Below, piece by piece: positions 19,650 to 31,451 of a DNA stretch of 64,000 nucleotides. Below the pieces are notes generated by a model, which saw only the letters and a list, made by a program, of their open reading frames with translations, did not search any database and was not told the DNA's origin. A program made the position numbers and the translations under genes. Positions within the stretch are counted from its first letter, which is position 1. Every line of letters starts with the position of its first letter. The stretch covers positions 174,812,015 to 174,876,014 of the forward strand of contig OW679195.1 of assembly GCA_940337035.1 (NCBI GenBank), read 5' to 3'. The DNA comes from Agriotes lineatus (lineage: Eukaryota > Arthropoda > Insecta > Coleoptera > Elateridae).

Positions 19650-21300
19650 TTGAACTCTTGCTTGCTAATAGACTGTTACCATTCTTGCTGTACGTGTTAA
19701 CAGAGTTTTATCTTCTTCTAGTAGAGATTCGGATGCCCGTTGTCCCTGTCGCAATTCCTGAAGTCCATTCCCCACCAGGGGCAAGTTGCGCACCAGTGTT
19801 TGCGACAGCTGTTCTTGCTAATATTTCCAGATTCCACTCATCCCTACAAATTATTCCTTCTCTGAGTCTTCAAAATTATTTTTTGCTGTGTTTTCTTGAA
19901 TCCAAGTATCGTTAGGATCGGGTTTAGAATTATTTTCATGATTTCCTATTATTTGCTTGTGAATTGTTATTTACTTTGTCTTAAGTCCACTGGCTTTGCA
20001 ACTGGAAACTTTGTATACTTCGTGCACTTGGTAATCTTCATGTTGAAGAGAGAGTGTGCCATTCTTCCATTTTCTAGGATATTTGGATACTGAATTTCCA
20101 TATTCCTTATGTTGTTAACCACTCTCACTTGTTCTTCTTGTTCTTTTGTTGTATAGGCGGCTGCTTTAGGTGTTCATACCTGCTCCACCTACTGGATTGT
20201 CTGCTTTTCCTCGTGGATTTGTTTAGTTGAAAGCTCCGTAGCAGCGGTTGTAGATCCTACTGGTCCCGGTCTGGGTGATTTTTTACTTGTAGCTTGATCA
20301 GTGGTTGGGATGCCGTCCGTTTTATTAGCTAACTTATTGAATAACTGGTTCTAGCGAGCTTTGGTCTTCTGTGGTCTTTCCTTAAATTATTTTCGAGCTC
20401 CATCAATATATTCCAGGGACTGAAAACGCATTTGCAGGAAATCCATTAATTGTTGGTGATCCTTAGAATGACTGCTCTACTAATTTATTAGTTCCAGGAT
20501 CCTATTTTTGAGCGATCACTCTGTTGACGCATGGACCCCAGTAGAAATTAGTAGGTTCTTGATAGCTTCTACACGTTCCTTGGTGGAGTCATGTAATTTC
20601 TTCAACCCTTGGGACGATTCTTTAGAAAGGACAGGCAGATCGAAGATATATCAAGTAGCTCTCTTAAGATGAGGCGGTTGTTTTGGTATCTTTGTTGCAG
20701 CATATTCCAAGCGGTGTTGTAGTTTGCTCGAGTAACTGCTAGATGCTGGATCGGTCGACTGGGTTCACCTTTGACATGCGATTTTAAGTACTGCATTTTG
20801 ATGACATCGTCAATGTGTTGGTTGCCATCCACTAATTTGGTGAATATGTTCTTGAAAGTGACCCACTCTTCAGTTCCTTTGAAGATGGGGATTTTAACTT
20901 GAGAAAGCGAAATTGCTGCTCCATGCTCGCTTTTATAGTTGTGCTTGTAACAAATTAATTAACTTTTCATACCTTTGCTTTAACGTAATTCACTCAGGAC
21001 TTAAGTATGCTTGATATGAGGCCATTTGATGAAGAAGGACTACTTCATCCATCTCTGATACACTATTCCAACATTTCTTCAACTCCGTTTGCATGTTGGT
21101 GTAGTTTACAGATGTTAGTCTCACTGCTATTTGTTCTGCGTCGATCATGGCTTGTTTTAATTTTAGATTTCGAATTTGTAAGGTTCAAATCAGAAGTTTT
21201 TGTTTGGGATCTTCCGATCATAGCTTCTTGTTTCCTAGTTTCGGAGACCTGGGGATTTCAGTGGCTGTTGAAGCGGTCTGCAAATAATATTTGCTTTGCC
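19650..21300 (-). pseudogene. BEL/Pao gag remnant (DUF1759-like)
   Basis: Minus-strand translation in broken frames gives IDDVIKMQYLKSHVKGEPSR, HLAVTRANYNTAWNMLQQRY and RLILRELLDI, the conserved core of the BEL/Pao gag-like domain (20602-20832). Upstream pieces (AEQIAVRLTSVNYTNMQTEL, about 21080-21170) and downstream pieces (SSQGLKKLHDSTKERVEAIK, about 20565-20625) also fit. There are many stops. It lies directly against the 5' LTR of the gypsy-type element and is probably the older host sequence into which that element inserted. Confidence 0.7.
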
Positions 21301-21317
21301 GGTAATAGCTTTAACCT

Positions 21318-22046
21318 TGTTACGATTCGCGTTCTTTAATTTAATGAACTATGTAGGAATATACTGTACTTTAGTTAGCTGTAAGACATCTGTATAATAA
21401 TTTAAGGTAAAATTCGTAGGAAAATGTCATATTTAAATTACAACAAGCGGATGTTTAGAAACGTGCCTTTCGCTTGGGAAGCTGGAGATATTCCAATCTC
21501 ACGAATAAGCTTAGAGTAAGTTTATGCAGCGTTTACTTCATAAACCGAAATATTGAGTGATGTATATGACCGGTACGTGATTAGAAGAAGCAATGGTTGC
21601 AACTCGATCATAAAAACTATTTGCAGCTGGGACCAAATGCTTTTAGTAGAAATTTAAATCTTTATAGCGGTAATTTACTAAGGGTCCGAACAGGCCACAT
21701 TTCACTGTGGGAAATCCTCAAGCTTGTAAAAATTCATAGAACTATTATGAACGGTCACGTCCGCGTAATGCCAAATGTCCAAAATTTAGACCAGCTCTGA
21801 TAGGTTATTGGGAACTTTGTAAACGCCCACCGAGCTTTCTTGGTCAGAATGGACTTAGAATTAAGTTAGTTAATAAGAAGATGTAAATACGTAAACTTAA
21901 GGGTTCTGTAAACGGCAGAAAAATAAATGCAAGTATTTGTATCTACTTAAGTGTTCTTATTAATCTCAGTAGCTTTGGTCTTCGTGTCCGAGTGTGTTTC
22001 AACTAAAAGGATTGCCAGTTACCCCGACTTTAGGCGTCTCGCGATA
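21318..22046 (+). repeat. 5' LTR
   Basis: Begins TGTTACGATTCGCGTTC and ends near CGTCTCGCGATA. It matches 31842-32570 base for base in length with about 14 substitutions and no net indel. It probably carries the promoter and polyadenylation signals; AATAAA-type sequence occurs at about 21922. The exact 3' boundary is uncertain by a few bases. Confidence 0.9.
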
Positions 22047-22874
22047 GTGGTGATCAAGCGGTGTAATTTATAACTTATTTAAATCGCACGACAGAAGATT
22101 TCTTTTGTTTCGAAGTCGGTCCAAGTGCAAGCGTTGAAATATACAAGGGGAAGCACGTGAACAGGACGGGAAAAAGCATCTAATAAACTGAGGCGGTACA
22201 ACGGAAGCGGTCAATCCGGGAACGGCGCAAGGAATCCGTGGAGGCGGCCAGACAACAGGAGGGCAGTCATCCGAAGGGGCGGCGTAGATAAAATCCAGGA
22301 ACGTCGAGGAGTGAATGCAGGAAATTCCGTGGTCCAACGGGAGCAGTCAATCCGGGAACGGCGCAAGGAATCCGTGGAGGTGGCCAGACAACAGGAGGGC
22401 AGTCATTCGAAGGGGCGGCGAGGCAGCATTCTGGGAACAACGTCAGTAAAACTGACAACGAAGAAAAACCAGTGTAGTGCAGTAAAAGCCAGTAAATGTG
22501 TCGAAGTGAGTGACGGCGGAAACTCCAGAAAAAAAGTCAGGAAAGCGGCTTCAGAACAGGGAGGCGGCGCGTCCAGATCTGTGGGAATAAGACGACAGCA
22601 CAGCGGGGAAAGCAGAAAATTCCAGTTGTGGGTAAGTAATACTTGTTGTTTGTTTCGGAATTATATGGTCTTATTATGCGATTTAGTAAGGTTGTGTATA
22701 TATTTTTTTGAAATAATAGGATCAGGTATTGCTCGTAGTTGTCAGTAATAGTAAATTTTCGACGGGTTGTGAACTAGTTGAGTTTTTACAGCAGCGATAG
22801 GTAATTTACGGGTTACGCAAAATTCCTGGTTTACAGAATTTAAATTTTATTAAGTGTTTTGTTTAAAACAAACA
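22047..22874 (+). other. Leader of the gypsy element with an 85-bp direct repeat
   Basis: This is the untranslated leader between the 5' LTR and gag. Positions 22200-22284 and 22336-22420 are near-identical 85-bp direct repeats (period 136 bp) starting AACGGAAGCGGTCAATCCGG. An open frame at 22311-22748 overlaps them but lacks gag features and is probably fortuitous. No sequence matching a familiar tRNA primer site was recognised after the LTR. Confidence 0.7.
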
Positions 22875-25800
22875 ATGGTTTCCGAATACAGTATTTTTTC
22901 GGTGAACGAATTAAAATACGTTGCTAATCTGTTGGAATTACCGGAGAAAAAGAAAAAGGCAGAGATCATAGAAGAATTGATTAAGGCTCAACATTCGGTA
23001 GAGGACATTAAAGTAGAATTAGGTGCCTGGGAGGAAAACCCTCGGAAGGACAAGTGGGAAGAATTAGCTAGCAGGGAACGAGAATTAGCTGAAAGGGAAC
23101 GAAAGGAAAAATTAGAATTAGCTGAACGGGAACGAAAGGGTAAATTAGAATTAGCTGAAAGGGAACGAAGAGAAAGGTTAGAATTAGCTGAAAGGGAGCG
23201 AGAAGAAAGATTGGAGGTAGCTAGATTAGATGCCCAAGTGAAAATTGCTCAGGCCCAAGCTCAAACGGCAAATGAAAATAATGTACATGATGTCAATGCA
23301 ATTAGGAATATGTCCTTGAATATGACAAAACAATTGCAACCTTTCAAGGATGACGGTGACATGGGATTGTATTTAACGAATTTCGAGCGGGTTTGTGTGC
23401 AATTGAACTTCTCCAAGGAATCGTGGCCAATTCGATTGACGAGTGTGTTGTCACCAACAGCGAATGAGGTCGTGGCTCGATTAACTGAAGAGGACAGCAA
23501 AGATTACGACAAAGTCAGGGCTAGTCTGCTCAAGAGATATCAGCTAACAGCAGAAGTTTTTAGAACGAAATTTCGGTACGGGAAACGGAAAACTGACCAG
23601 AGTTATGCGGAATTTGCATACCAACTAAAAACCAATTTCCAGGAATGGATCAAGAGCGAAGAAGCGGAAGGAAACTTCGACAAGCTAACTCAACTGATGT
23701 GCTTGGAGAAATTTTATAGTTCGTTGCCAGGGGAAATGAAATTTTGGGTGGAGGACCGAAACAAGTCCAAGACGATGGAGGAAGCTGCAGAGCATGCAGA
23801 CACATACGTCACCAAAAGAGGACCAGGTACAGAACGGCAATATAATGGAAACTTCAAGACATCGAAAAATAAGTTCGAAACTAAGCCAACGACGTCGAAC
23901 TTGAAAAATGACTTAGGGAAAAGTCAGGTGCAAACGGAAAGTGTTGTCAAGGAAAACTTGGACAAACGCAGTTTCGACAGACGAAGGCCGGGGAAGTGCT
24001 TTGGATGTGGTGCAGTAGGTCACTATAAAGGTTCACCGGAATGTCCCAAAACACAAGTCGTTTTAGCAACGATAGGCCAGAGCAAGAACGAGGAAGGTCT
24101 GCTAGAACCTTATACCATAATAGCGAAAGTAAATGGAGTGGAAGCAAAATTACTACGAGATAGCGGAGCCAGCTATGATATCGTGCACACAAATTTAATC
24201 AAAGGAGCCGATTATACAGGGAAATATGTATATGTGCAAGGACTCCTGAATGAAGAATGTGTGGCGTTACCAGTTGCGAAGGTAAAATTAAATTTGCCAG
24301 AAATTCAGGTGGAAACTGAAGCAGCTGTAGCGAATCTTTTGCCTCGAGATTATACGTATCTGCTATCGAATAAAACGTGGGAGATGCTGCCGAAGGAAAA
24401 GGATGTGGTAATTCAACAAGTGCTCGCATTAACGAGAGCGCAGGCGAAGGCTATAATGGAAAAGGAAAAGGTTCACGATGAAAATAAAGAAACGAATGCC
24501 GAAGTAAAGAGTTCAGAAGACGGAAAAGATTCCGACGAACAGGGAGAAGAAGCGGAAAAGGAGATTGGGTATAAATCACCGAGCCTGGAAAAGGACGAAC
24601 AATTTTCAATACCTAAATCGCATGTCGATTACTCGGACATAACACAACTAACACCGACAACCTTAAGAATGCTGCAAGTAGAAGACCCAAAATTAAAGGA
24701 GTATTTTGAGATGGCAGAATCAAAGAAGGAGAACAATGGAGCAAAATTCTACATTGCTTATGGAATACTGCACAGGAGAATTACTGACAAATTGGGTCGG
24801 AGCTTTGAGCAAGTGATGGTGCCAGAAAAATTACAAAGCAAGTTGCTAGATATCGCACATGATAACATGTGGATGGGACACTTGGGTTGTAACAAAACCA
24901 TTGACAGGATCAAGCAGAATTATTGGTGGAATCAGATGGGACGAGACGTGAAAAACAAGATCAAGTGCTGTGACGTTTGCATGCGCGTAGGGAAGCCCAC
25001 TGATAGAAAAAAAGCTCCAATGTGTAGAGTGCCAGTAATCACCGAACCGTATAAGCGAGTAAATGTGGATATTGTAGGACCTTTAGCGAAAACCGAGAAG
25101 GGAAACAGATATCTACTAACGCTAATTTGTAGTGCTACAAAATTTCCTGACGCGATCCCATTGAAAGTAGCAGATTCTGAATCGGTGGTAAAAGGGTTAT
25201 TAAATATATTTTCACGAGTAGGATTTCCATCCGAAATCCAGATGGATTTGGGCACTGTATTTACCAGCAATCTAACGACCGAATTTCTTGACCGATGTGG
25301 TATAAAAATCATACACAGTTCAGCATATCATCCGCAATCAAATGCAGTAGAACGATTCCACGGCGTATACAAGCGAATCCTAAGAGCGTTGTGTTACGAA
25401 AACGGAAATGAGTGGGATGAATATATCGATCAAGCGCTTTTCGCTTTAAGATGTGCACCGCACGCGGCACACGGATTTAGTCCCGCAGAATTGGTTTATG
25501 GACGTCAGATTAGATCTCCATTAAACATGATCAAGGAGTTGTGGGTTGGAAAGGAAACCAACGAACCGGTAGTAGTGTACATATTAAAGTTACTCGATAG
25601 GCTAAGGCAAATGCAGGAAATCGCGAAAACGGCGACTTTGGAAGCACAAACCAAATCAAAAGGTTATTATGATCTGAAGGCGAAGGCTTCATATTACGAG
25701 GTTGGCGAGAAGGTTATGTTGTATCAGCAAGCCAGGACCAACAAATTGCAGATGCAATGGACTGGACCCAAAGAAATTGTGGAGAAAATTTCCGATACGA

Positions 25801-26471
25801 ATTATATAATTAAAGAAATATCGGGAAAACGTAAACAAACTCTTGTCCACGTCAATTTGTTGAAACCTTATTTTGAAAAGGCTGAAGTTATTGCGATAGT
25901 AATCAAACAACCTGGGGAAGAAGGAGCAGAACTCGATCTTCCAGAACTGGAAATAGAAGACACCGAAATCTTAAGTGCTTCGGAAGTGTTGAAACAAGCC
26001 AAAGGGGTAGGAAAACTCACGGAAATCCAAATGAAAAGCTTGGAGGAATTAATCCAAGAATTTCCAGGGTTATTTTCAAATCGACCCGGAAGAACCAACT
26101 TAGTGGAACACGATATTGCTCTCAAGGAGGAAAAAATTATCCGAACTCGAGCGTATTCACACTCACCGAGGGTACGCGAGATTATCGACAAAGAAATCGA
26201 TAAAATGTTAAAATTGGGAGTAATTAGGCCCAGTAACAGCGAGTATTCATCGCCTATGATGATTGTGGAGGCTGAAGGGAAGGATCCAAGGCCTGTGATC
26301 GACTACAGAGCGTTAAATGCTATTACGGTGCCACAGCAACATCCTGTTCCTAATATAGAAGCATGTGTGGAAAAATGCAGCAAGGCCAGATACCTGAGTT
26401 TAATCGATGTAGTAAGAGCCTACTGGCAAATAGGGATGACTGAAAGAGCAGTAAATATGCTGCTTTCATAA
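22875..26471 (+). pseudogene. gag-pol of the Gmr1-like element (gag, PR, INT, start of RT)
   Basis: Start chosen at ATG 22875 (MVSEYSIFSVN). Residues about 60-130 form a charged coiled-coil-like repeat of 13-residue units (LAERERKEKLE and variants). Residues about 155-315 are a capsid-like domain (YLTNFERVCVQLNFSKESWP) of the kind from which vertebrate SCAN domains derive. A zinc knuckle CFGCGAVGHYKGSPEC (C-x2-C-x4-H-x6-C) lies near 375 and the protease motif RDSGAS near 428. Integrase follows: an HHCC finger (HDNMWMGH ... CCDVC, about 660-708), then the core with VDIVGPL, MDLGTVF and HPQSNAVERFH (about 730-825). RT begins near 1105 (RPVIDYRALNAI) with motif A LIDVVRAYWQI near 1175. The frame breaks shortly after, near 26455. 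Confidence 0.9.
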
Positions 26472-27205
26472 CGCATCGTGGAGTTTTCGAACCAGTGACG
26501 TTAGCGTTCGGGCTGCAATCTGCTCCATTTTCGTTTCAGCGGCTAATGGACACCATATTGGAGGGAATGGACGATTTCGCAGAACCATTTTTGGACGATG
26601 TGGCGGTACATTCGATGACTTGGGAGGAGCATTTAGGACATCTACGTGCGGTATTCAAGGCAATGCATCAAGCAGGCCTAACGATAAAGGCTAAGAAGTG
26701 TGAGTGGGGAAAAGCCGAGGTGATATATCTGGGACATAAAATAGGTCAGGGATTTAGACAACCGTCGGAGGTAAAGGTAGCGGCCATACAGGAGTTGCAA
26801 CGTCCCCAAACCAAACGGGATATTCGATCATTTCTCGGGATCACTGGGTATTATAATCATTACGTCCCGAACTATGCAGACATAGCTAGTCCACTTACAG
26901 ACGCATTACGGAAAAATGGGAAAACCAGAGTAGAATGGGATGATCAGAAAGAAGTTGCCTTCCAAAGATTGAAGGACGAATTAATAAGCGGTAAGGTGTT
27001 GAGAGCTCCAGATTATTCCCGTGAATTTATAGCACAAACCGATTGTTCGAAGCGAGGAATGGGGGTGACTTTATCGCAACGAGATGCTAATCAAGAAGAG
27101 CATCCGGTGCTGTATCTGAGCAAAAAACTCACGGATAGGGAGCAAGCTTATAGCGCAAGTGAACTCGAATGTGCAGCTTTAGTCTGGGCAGTCGGAAAAT
27201 TAAAG
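26472..27205 (+). pseudogene. RT and RNase H continuation of the Gmr1-like element
   Basis: After a probable single-base frameshift near 26455, the RT continues in another frame: HRGVFEPVTLAFGLQSAPFS, AEPFLDDVAVHS (catalytic FLDD in place of YVDD, acceptable in this family), KCEWGKAEVIYLGH and FLGITGYYNHYVPNYA. The RNase H domain starts with REFIAQTDCSKRGMGV and ASELECAALVWAVGKLKPYL, giving the first Asp and Glu of its active site. It is cut after KPYL by the foldback insertion and resumes at 31132. As a unit it would copy RNA into DNA and remove the RNA strand. Confidence 0.88.
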
Positions 27206-27214
27206 CCTTATTTG

Positions 27215-27545
27215 ACCCCTGTGAAGTTAGCACCACAACTTCCAAAAATGTTATATTTTTTAAGAGTTCCCATTGCACCCCAAAGAGTTCTAGAGTTCCT
27301 TCCTATTTTAAAAAATAGTTCTATGTATTTAATAGAAAAAAATGGGGATAGAAAATTTAGGGTGCTAACTTCACATTTTCCTCGGACAAATACCACTATA
27401 ACTGTTTTTCAGTCATATTTACTGAAAAATGTCATTACACTTTTCGATAGAACTCGCCGGGGTGCTACTAGAACTCTAACAAAAAAAAAAGATTTTCAAA
27501 ACAATATTTTTTTATAAAACGGAAAAAAAAATGTTTTTAATTTTT
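27215..27545 (+). repeat. Left inverted arm of the foldback element
   Basis: About 330 bp, inverse of 30793-31122 with few differences. Both arms stay open in one frame (the TPVKLAPQLPKMLYF-type translation appears from each), but that is shared sequence rather than a gene. The inner part contains GATAGAACTCGCCGGGGTGC, a block shared with every tandem unit but in the opposite direction to the adjacent array. Confidence 0.88.
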
Positions 27546-29570
27546 TTAAGTTCTGGTAGCTCTAATGGGAGTTCTAGTAGCACCCCGACAAGTTCTATCG
27601 ATAACTCTGATAACATTTTTTAATAGGACCCGATGTAAAGAAGTTACGTCCATTTTTGTGTTAGTATTTTTACAAAACGACCAAATCCTGAAAGCAATTT
27701 TTTAACAGTTCCGGTAGTTCTAATGAGAGTTCTAGTAGCACCCCGGCGAGTTCTATCAATAACTCTAATAACATTTTTTGATAGGACCCGATGTAAAGAA
27801 GTTACGTCCATTTCTGTGTTAGTATTTTTACAAAACCACGAAGTCCTGAAAGCAAATTTTTAAAAGTTCCGGTAGTTCTAATGGGAGTTGTAGTAGCACA
27901 CCGGCGAGTTCTATCAATAACTCTAATAACATTTTTTGATAGGACCCGAAGTAAAGAAGTTACGTCCATTTTTGTGTTAGTATTTTTACAAAACCACGAA
28001 GTCCTGAAAGCAAATTTTTAAAAGTTCCGGTAGTTCTAATGGGAGTTCTAGTAGCACCCCGGCGAGTTCTATCAATAACTCTAATAACATTTTTTGATAG
28101 GACCCGATGTAAAGAAGTTACGTCCATTTCTGTGTTCGTATTTTTACAAAACCACGAAGTCCTGAAAGCAAATTTTTAAAAGTTCCGGTAGTTCTAATGG
28201 GAGTTGTAGTAGCACACCGGCGAGTTCTATCAATAACTCTAATAACATTTTTTGATAGGACCCGAAGTAAAGAAGTTACGTCCATTTTTGTGTTAGTATT
28301 TTTACAAAACGAAGTTCTGAAAGCAATTTTTTAAAAGTTCCGGTAGTTCTAATGGGAGTTCTAGTAGCACCCCGGCGAGTTCTATCAATAACTCTAATAA
28401 CATTTTTTGATAAGACCCGATGTAAAGAAGTTACGTCCATTTCTGTGTTCGTATTTTTACAAAACGGCAAAGTCCTGAAAGCAATTTTTTAAAAGTTCCG
28501 GTAGTTCTAATGGGAGTTCTAGCAGCACCCCGGCGAGTTCTATCAATAACTCTAATAACATTTTTTGATAGGACCCGATGTAAAGAAGTTACGTCCATTT
28601 CTGTGTTCGTATTTTTACAAAACGGCGAAGTCCAGAAAGAAATTTTTTAAAAGTTCCGGTAGTTCTAGTAATAGTTCTAGTAGCACCCCGCCGAGTTCTA
28701 TCGATAACTCTAATAACATTTTTTTATACGACCCGATGTAAAGAAGTTACGTCCATTTTTGTGTTAGTATTTTTATAAAACCACGAAGTCCTGAAAGCAA
28801 TTTTTTAAAAGTTCCGGTAGTTCTAATGGGAGTTCTAGTAGCACCCCGGCGAGTTCTATCAATAACTCTAATAACATTTTTTGATAGGACCCGATGTAAA
28901 GAAGTTACGTCCATTTCTGTGTTCGTATTTGTACAAAACGAAGTCCTGAAAGCAATTTTTTTAAAGTTCCGGTAGTTCTAATAAGAGTTCTAGTAGCACC
29001 CCGGCGAGTTCTATCGATAACTCTAATAAAAAAAATTATAAGACTCGAAGTAAAAAAGTTACGCGTATTTTTGTGTTAACGCTTTTACAAAACGGCGAAG
29101 TCCAGAAAGAAATTTTTTAAAAGTTCCGGTAGTTCTAATAATAGTTCTAGTAGCACCCCGGCGAGTTCTATCGATAACTCTAATAACATTTTTTTATACG
29201 ACCCGATGTAAAGAAGTTACGTCCATTTTTGTGTTAGTATTTTTATAAAACCACGAAGTCCTGAAAGCAATTTTTTAAAAGTTCCGGTAGTTCTAATGGG
29301 AGTTCTAGTAGCACCCCGGCGAGTTCTATCAATAACTCTAATAACATTTTTTGATAGGACCCGATGTAAAGAAGTTACATCCATTTCTGTGTTCGTATTT
29401 GTACAAAACGAAGTCCTGAAAGCAATTTTTTTAAAGTTCCGGTAGTTCTAATAAGAGTTCTAGTAGCACCCCGGCGAGTTCTATCGATAACTCTAATAAA
29501 AAAAATTATAAGACTCGAAGTAAAAAAGTTACGCGTATTTTTGTGTTAGCGCTTTTACAAAACGACCAAG
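27546..29570 (+). repeat. Tandem array A of the foldback element (about 157-bp units)
   Basis: About 13 units sharing TTCTAGTAGCACCCCGGCGA, AGGACCCGATGTAAAGAAGT and AAAGTTCCGGTAGTTCTAAT. Spacing of the first block is about 153-160 bp. Two adjacent longer blocks near the right side (about 28650-29050 and 29090-29510) are near-identical, so the array has also grown by multi-unit duplication. Confidence 0.88.
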
Positions 29571-29720
29571 ATGGCCTACTTTGGCTAAAAAAGAATTTTC
29601 ATTTTGAAAAATAATAAGTTCCAAAATTTAAATTTAAGAATGCTATCATAAAGCACTTTTAGTGCTGATTTCAAATGTCTAATGAAAATTCTTTTTTAGC
29701 CAAAGTAGGCCATCTTGGTC
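29571..29720. repeat. Central hairpin of the foldback element
   Basis: AAGATGGCCTACTTTGGCTA followed by AAAAAAGAATTTTCATT near 29568-29605 is matched in inverted form near 29685-29725, enclosing about 80 bp of unique AT-rich loop. It marks the switch of array orientation. Confidence 0.85.
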
Positions 29721-30792
29721 GTTTTGTAAAAGCGCTAACACAAAAATACGCGTAACTTTTTTACTTCGAGTCTTATAATTTTTTTTATTAGAGTTATCGA
29801 TAGAACACGTCCGGGTGCTACTAGAACATATTAGAACTACCGGAACTGTAAAAAATTACTTCCAGGTGTTCGTCGTTTTTTAAAAGTGCTAACATAGAAA
29901 TAAGCGTAACTTTTTACTTCGAGTCCTATCAAAAAATGCTATGAGAGTTATCGATAGAACTCGCCGGGGTGCTACTAGAACTCCTATTAGACGAAACTTT
30001 TAAAAAATTGCTTTCAGGACTTTGTCGTTTTGTAAAAATACTAACACAAAAATAGACGTAACTTCTTTACATCGGGTCCTATCAAAAAATATTATTAGAC
30101 TTATCGATAGAACTCGCCGGGGTGCTACTAGAACTCTCATTAGAACTACCGGAACTTTTAAAAATTTCTTTCAAGACTTTGTCGTTTTGTAAAAATACTA
30201 ACATAAAAATAGACGTAACTTCTTTACATCGGGTCCTATCAAAAAATGTTATTAGACTTATCGATAGAACTCGCCGGGGTGCTACTAGAACTCTCATTAG
30301 AACTACCGGAACTTTTAAAAAATTGCTTTCAGGATTTGGTCGTTTTGTAAAAATACTAACACAAAAATGGACGTAACTTCTTTACATCGGGTCCTATAAA
30401 AAAATGTTCTTAGAGTTATCGATAGAACTCGCCGGGGCGCCACTAGAACTCCCATTAGAACTACCGGAACTTAAAGAAAAATGCTTTCAGGATTTGGTCG
30501 TTTTGTAAAAATACTAACACAAAAATGAACGTAACTTCTTTACATCGGGCCCTATCAAAATTTTTTATTAGAGTTATCAATAGAACTCACCGGGGTGCTA
30601 CTAGAAGTCCTATTAGAACTACCGGAACTTTTAAAAAATTGCTTTCAGGACTTGGTCGTTTTGTAACAATACTAACACAAAAATGGACGTAACTTCTTTA
30701 CATGGGGTCCTATCAAAAAATGTTACTAGAGTTATCGATAGAACTTGCCGGGATGCTACTAGAACTCCCATTAGATCTACAGGAAATTAAAA
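29721..30792 (-). repeat. Tandem array B of the foldback element, opposite orientation
   Basis: About 7 units of the same repeat as 27546-29570 but inverted, each with GATAGAACTCGCCGGGGTGC and ACATCGGGTCCTATC. It is shorter than array A, so the element is asymmetric. Confidence 0.85.
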
Positions 30793-31122
30793 AAATTAAA
30801 AACATGTTTTTTTTCCTTTTTATGAAAAAATATTTTTTTGAAAATCTTTTTTTTTTGTTAGAGTTCTAGTAGCACCCTGGCGAGTTCTATCGAAAAGTGT
30901 AATAACATTTTTCAGTAAATATGACTGAAAAACAGTTATAGTGGTATTTGTCCGAGGAAAATGTGAAGTTAGCACCCCAAATTTTCTATCTCCATTTTTT
31001 TCTCTTAAATACATAGAACTATTTTTTAAAATAGCAAGGAACTCTAGAACTCTTTGGGGTGCAACGGGAACTCTTGAAAAATATAACATTTTTGGAAGTT
31101 GTGGTGCTAACTTCACAGGGGT
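30793..31122 (-). repeat. Right inverted arm of the foldback element
   Basis: Inverse of 27215-27545, ending CTTCACAGGGGT next to the 9-bp duplication CCTTATTTG (31123-31131). Confidence 0.88.
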
Positions 31123-31131
31123 CCTTATTTG

Positions 31132-31317
31132 TTTCTGAGCCATTTTACCGTAGAAACGGATCACTGTCCTTTGACCTGGTTACGGCAGATGAGCAATAAG
31201 AATGGCAGATTACTGCGGTGGTCATTAATTTTACAAATGTTAAATTTCACTGTTCTCTATAAACCGGGAAAGAAATGCGGAAACGTGGATTCCTTATCTA
31301 GGTATTTTGTTTAGTTA
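31132..31317 (+). pseudogene. RNase H C-terminal part of the Gmr1-like element
   Basis: This resumes the pol frame after the foldback element: SHFTVETDHCPLTWLRQMSN, LLRWSLILQMLNFTVLYKPG and GNVDSLSR, the standard end of gypsy RNase H (TDH-x(n)-L block and NVxADxLSR-like block). The stop TAG is at 31315-31317. No integrase follows, confirming that integrase lies upstream. Confidence 0.9.
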
Positions 31318-31451
31318 AGTCACCGAGAACCAAAGTAGTACTGACAATTACACCAGATAACTGATGTTAATTCACGTAGGTTAGTTAAATTAGGGTAAGC
31401 ATAATGAGACCATATAGTTCTGAGATTTATGACTAGTATTGCTTAAGTGCG

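Larger units (their letters stand above)
27215..31122. mobile_element. Foldback (FB-like) element with inverted arms and opposed tandem arrays
   Basis: A 3908-bp insert flanked by a perfect 9-bp duplication CCTTATTTG (27206-27214 and 31123-31131) that splits the RNase H codons K-P-Y-L. The outer arms (27215 to about 27545 and about 30793-31122) are long inverted repeats beginning ACCCCTGTGAAGTTAGCACC. Between them lie about 13 tandem units of roughly 157 bp in one orientation (27546-29570), a central hairpin (about 29565-29720) and about 7 units in the opposite orientation (29720-30790). Drosophila FB elements have this architecture and 9-bp duplications. It has no coding capacity, so it depends on a transposase elsewhere. 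Confidence 0.9.

Noticed and set aside
27206..27517. Coding continuation of the retrotransposon pol through the foldback arm
   Set aside because: The frame stays open by chance in both inverted arms (same translation from each), and the true RNase H codons resume at 31132.
27546..30792. CRISPR-like array or centromeric satellite
   Set aside because: Units of about 157 bp without spacers, in two opposed orientations, inside inverted arms with a 9-bp target duplication; this is a foldback transposon.
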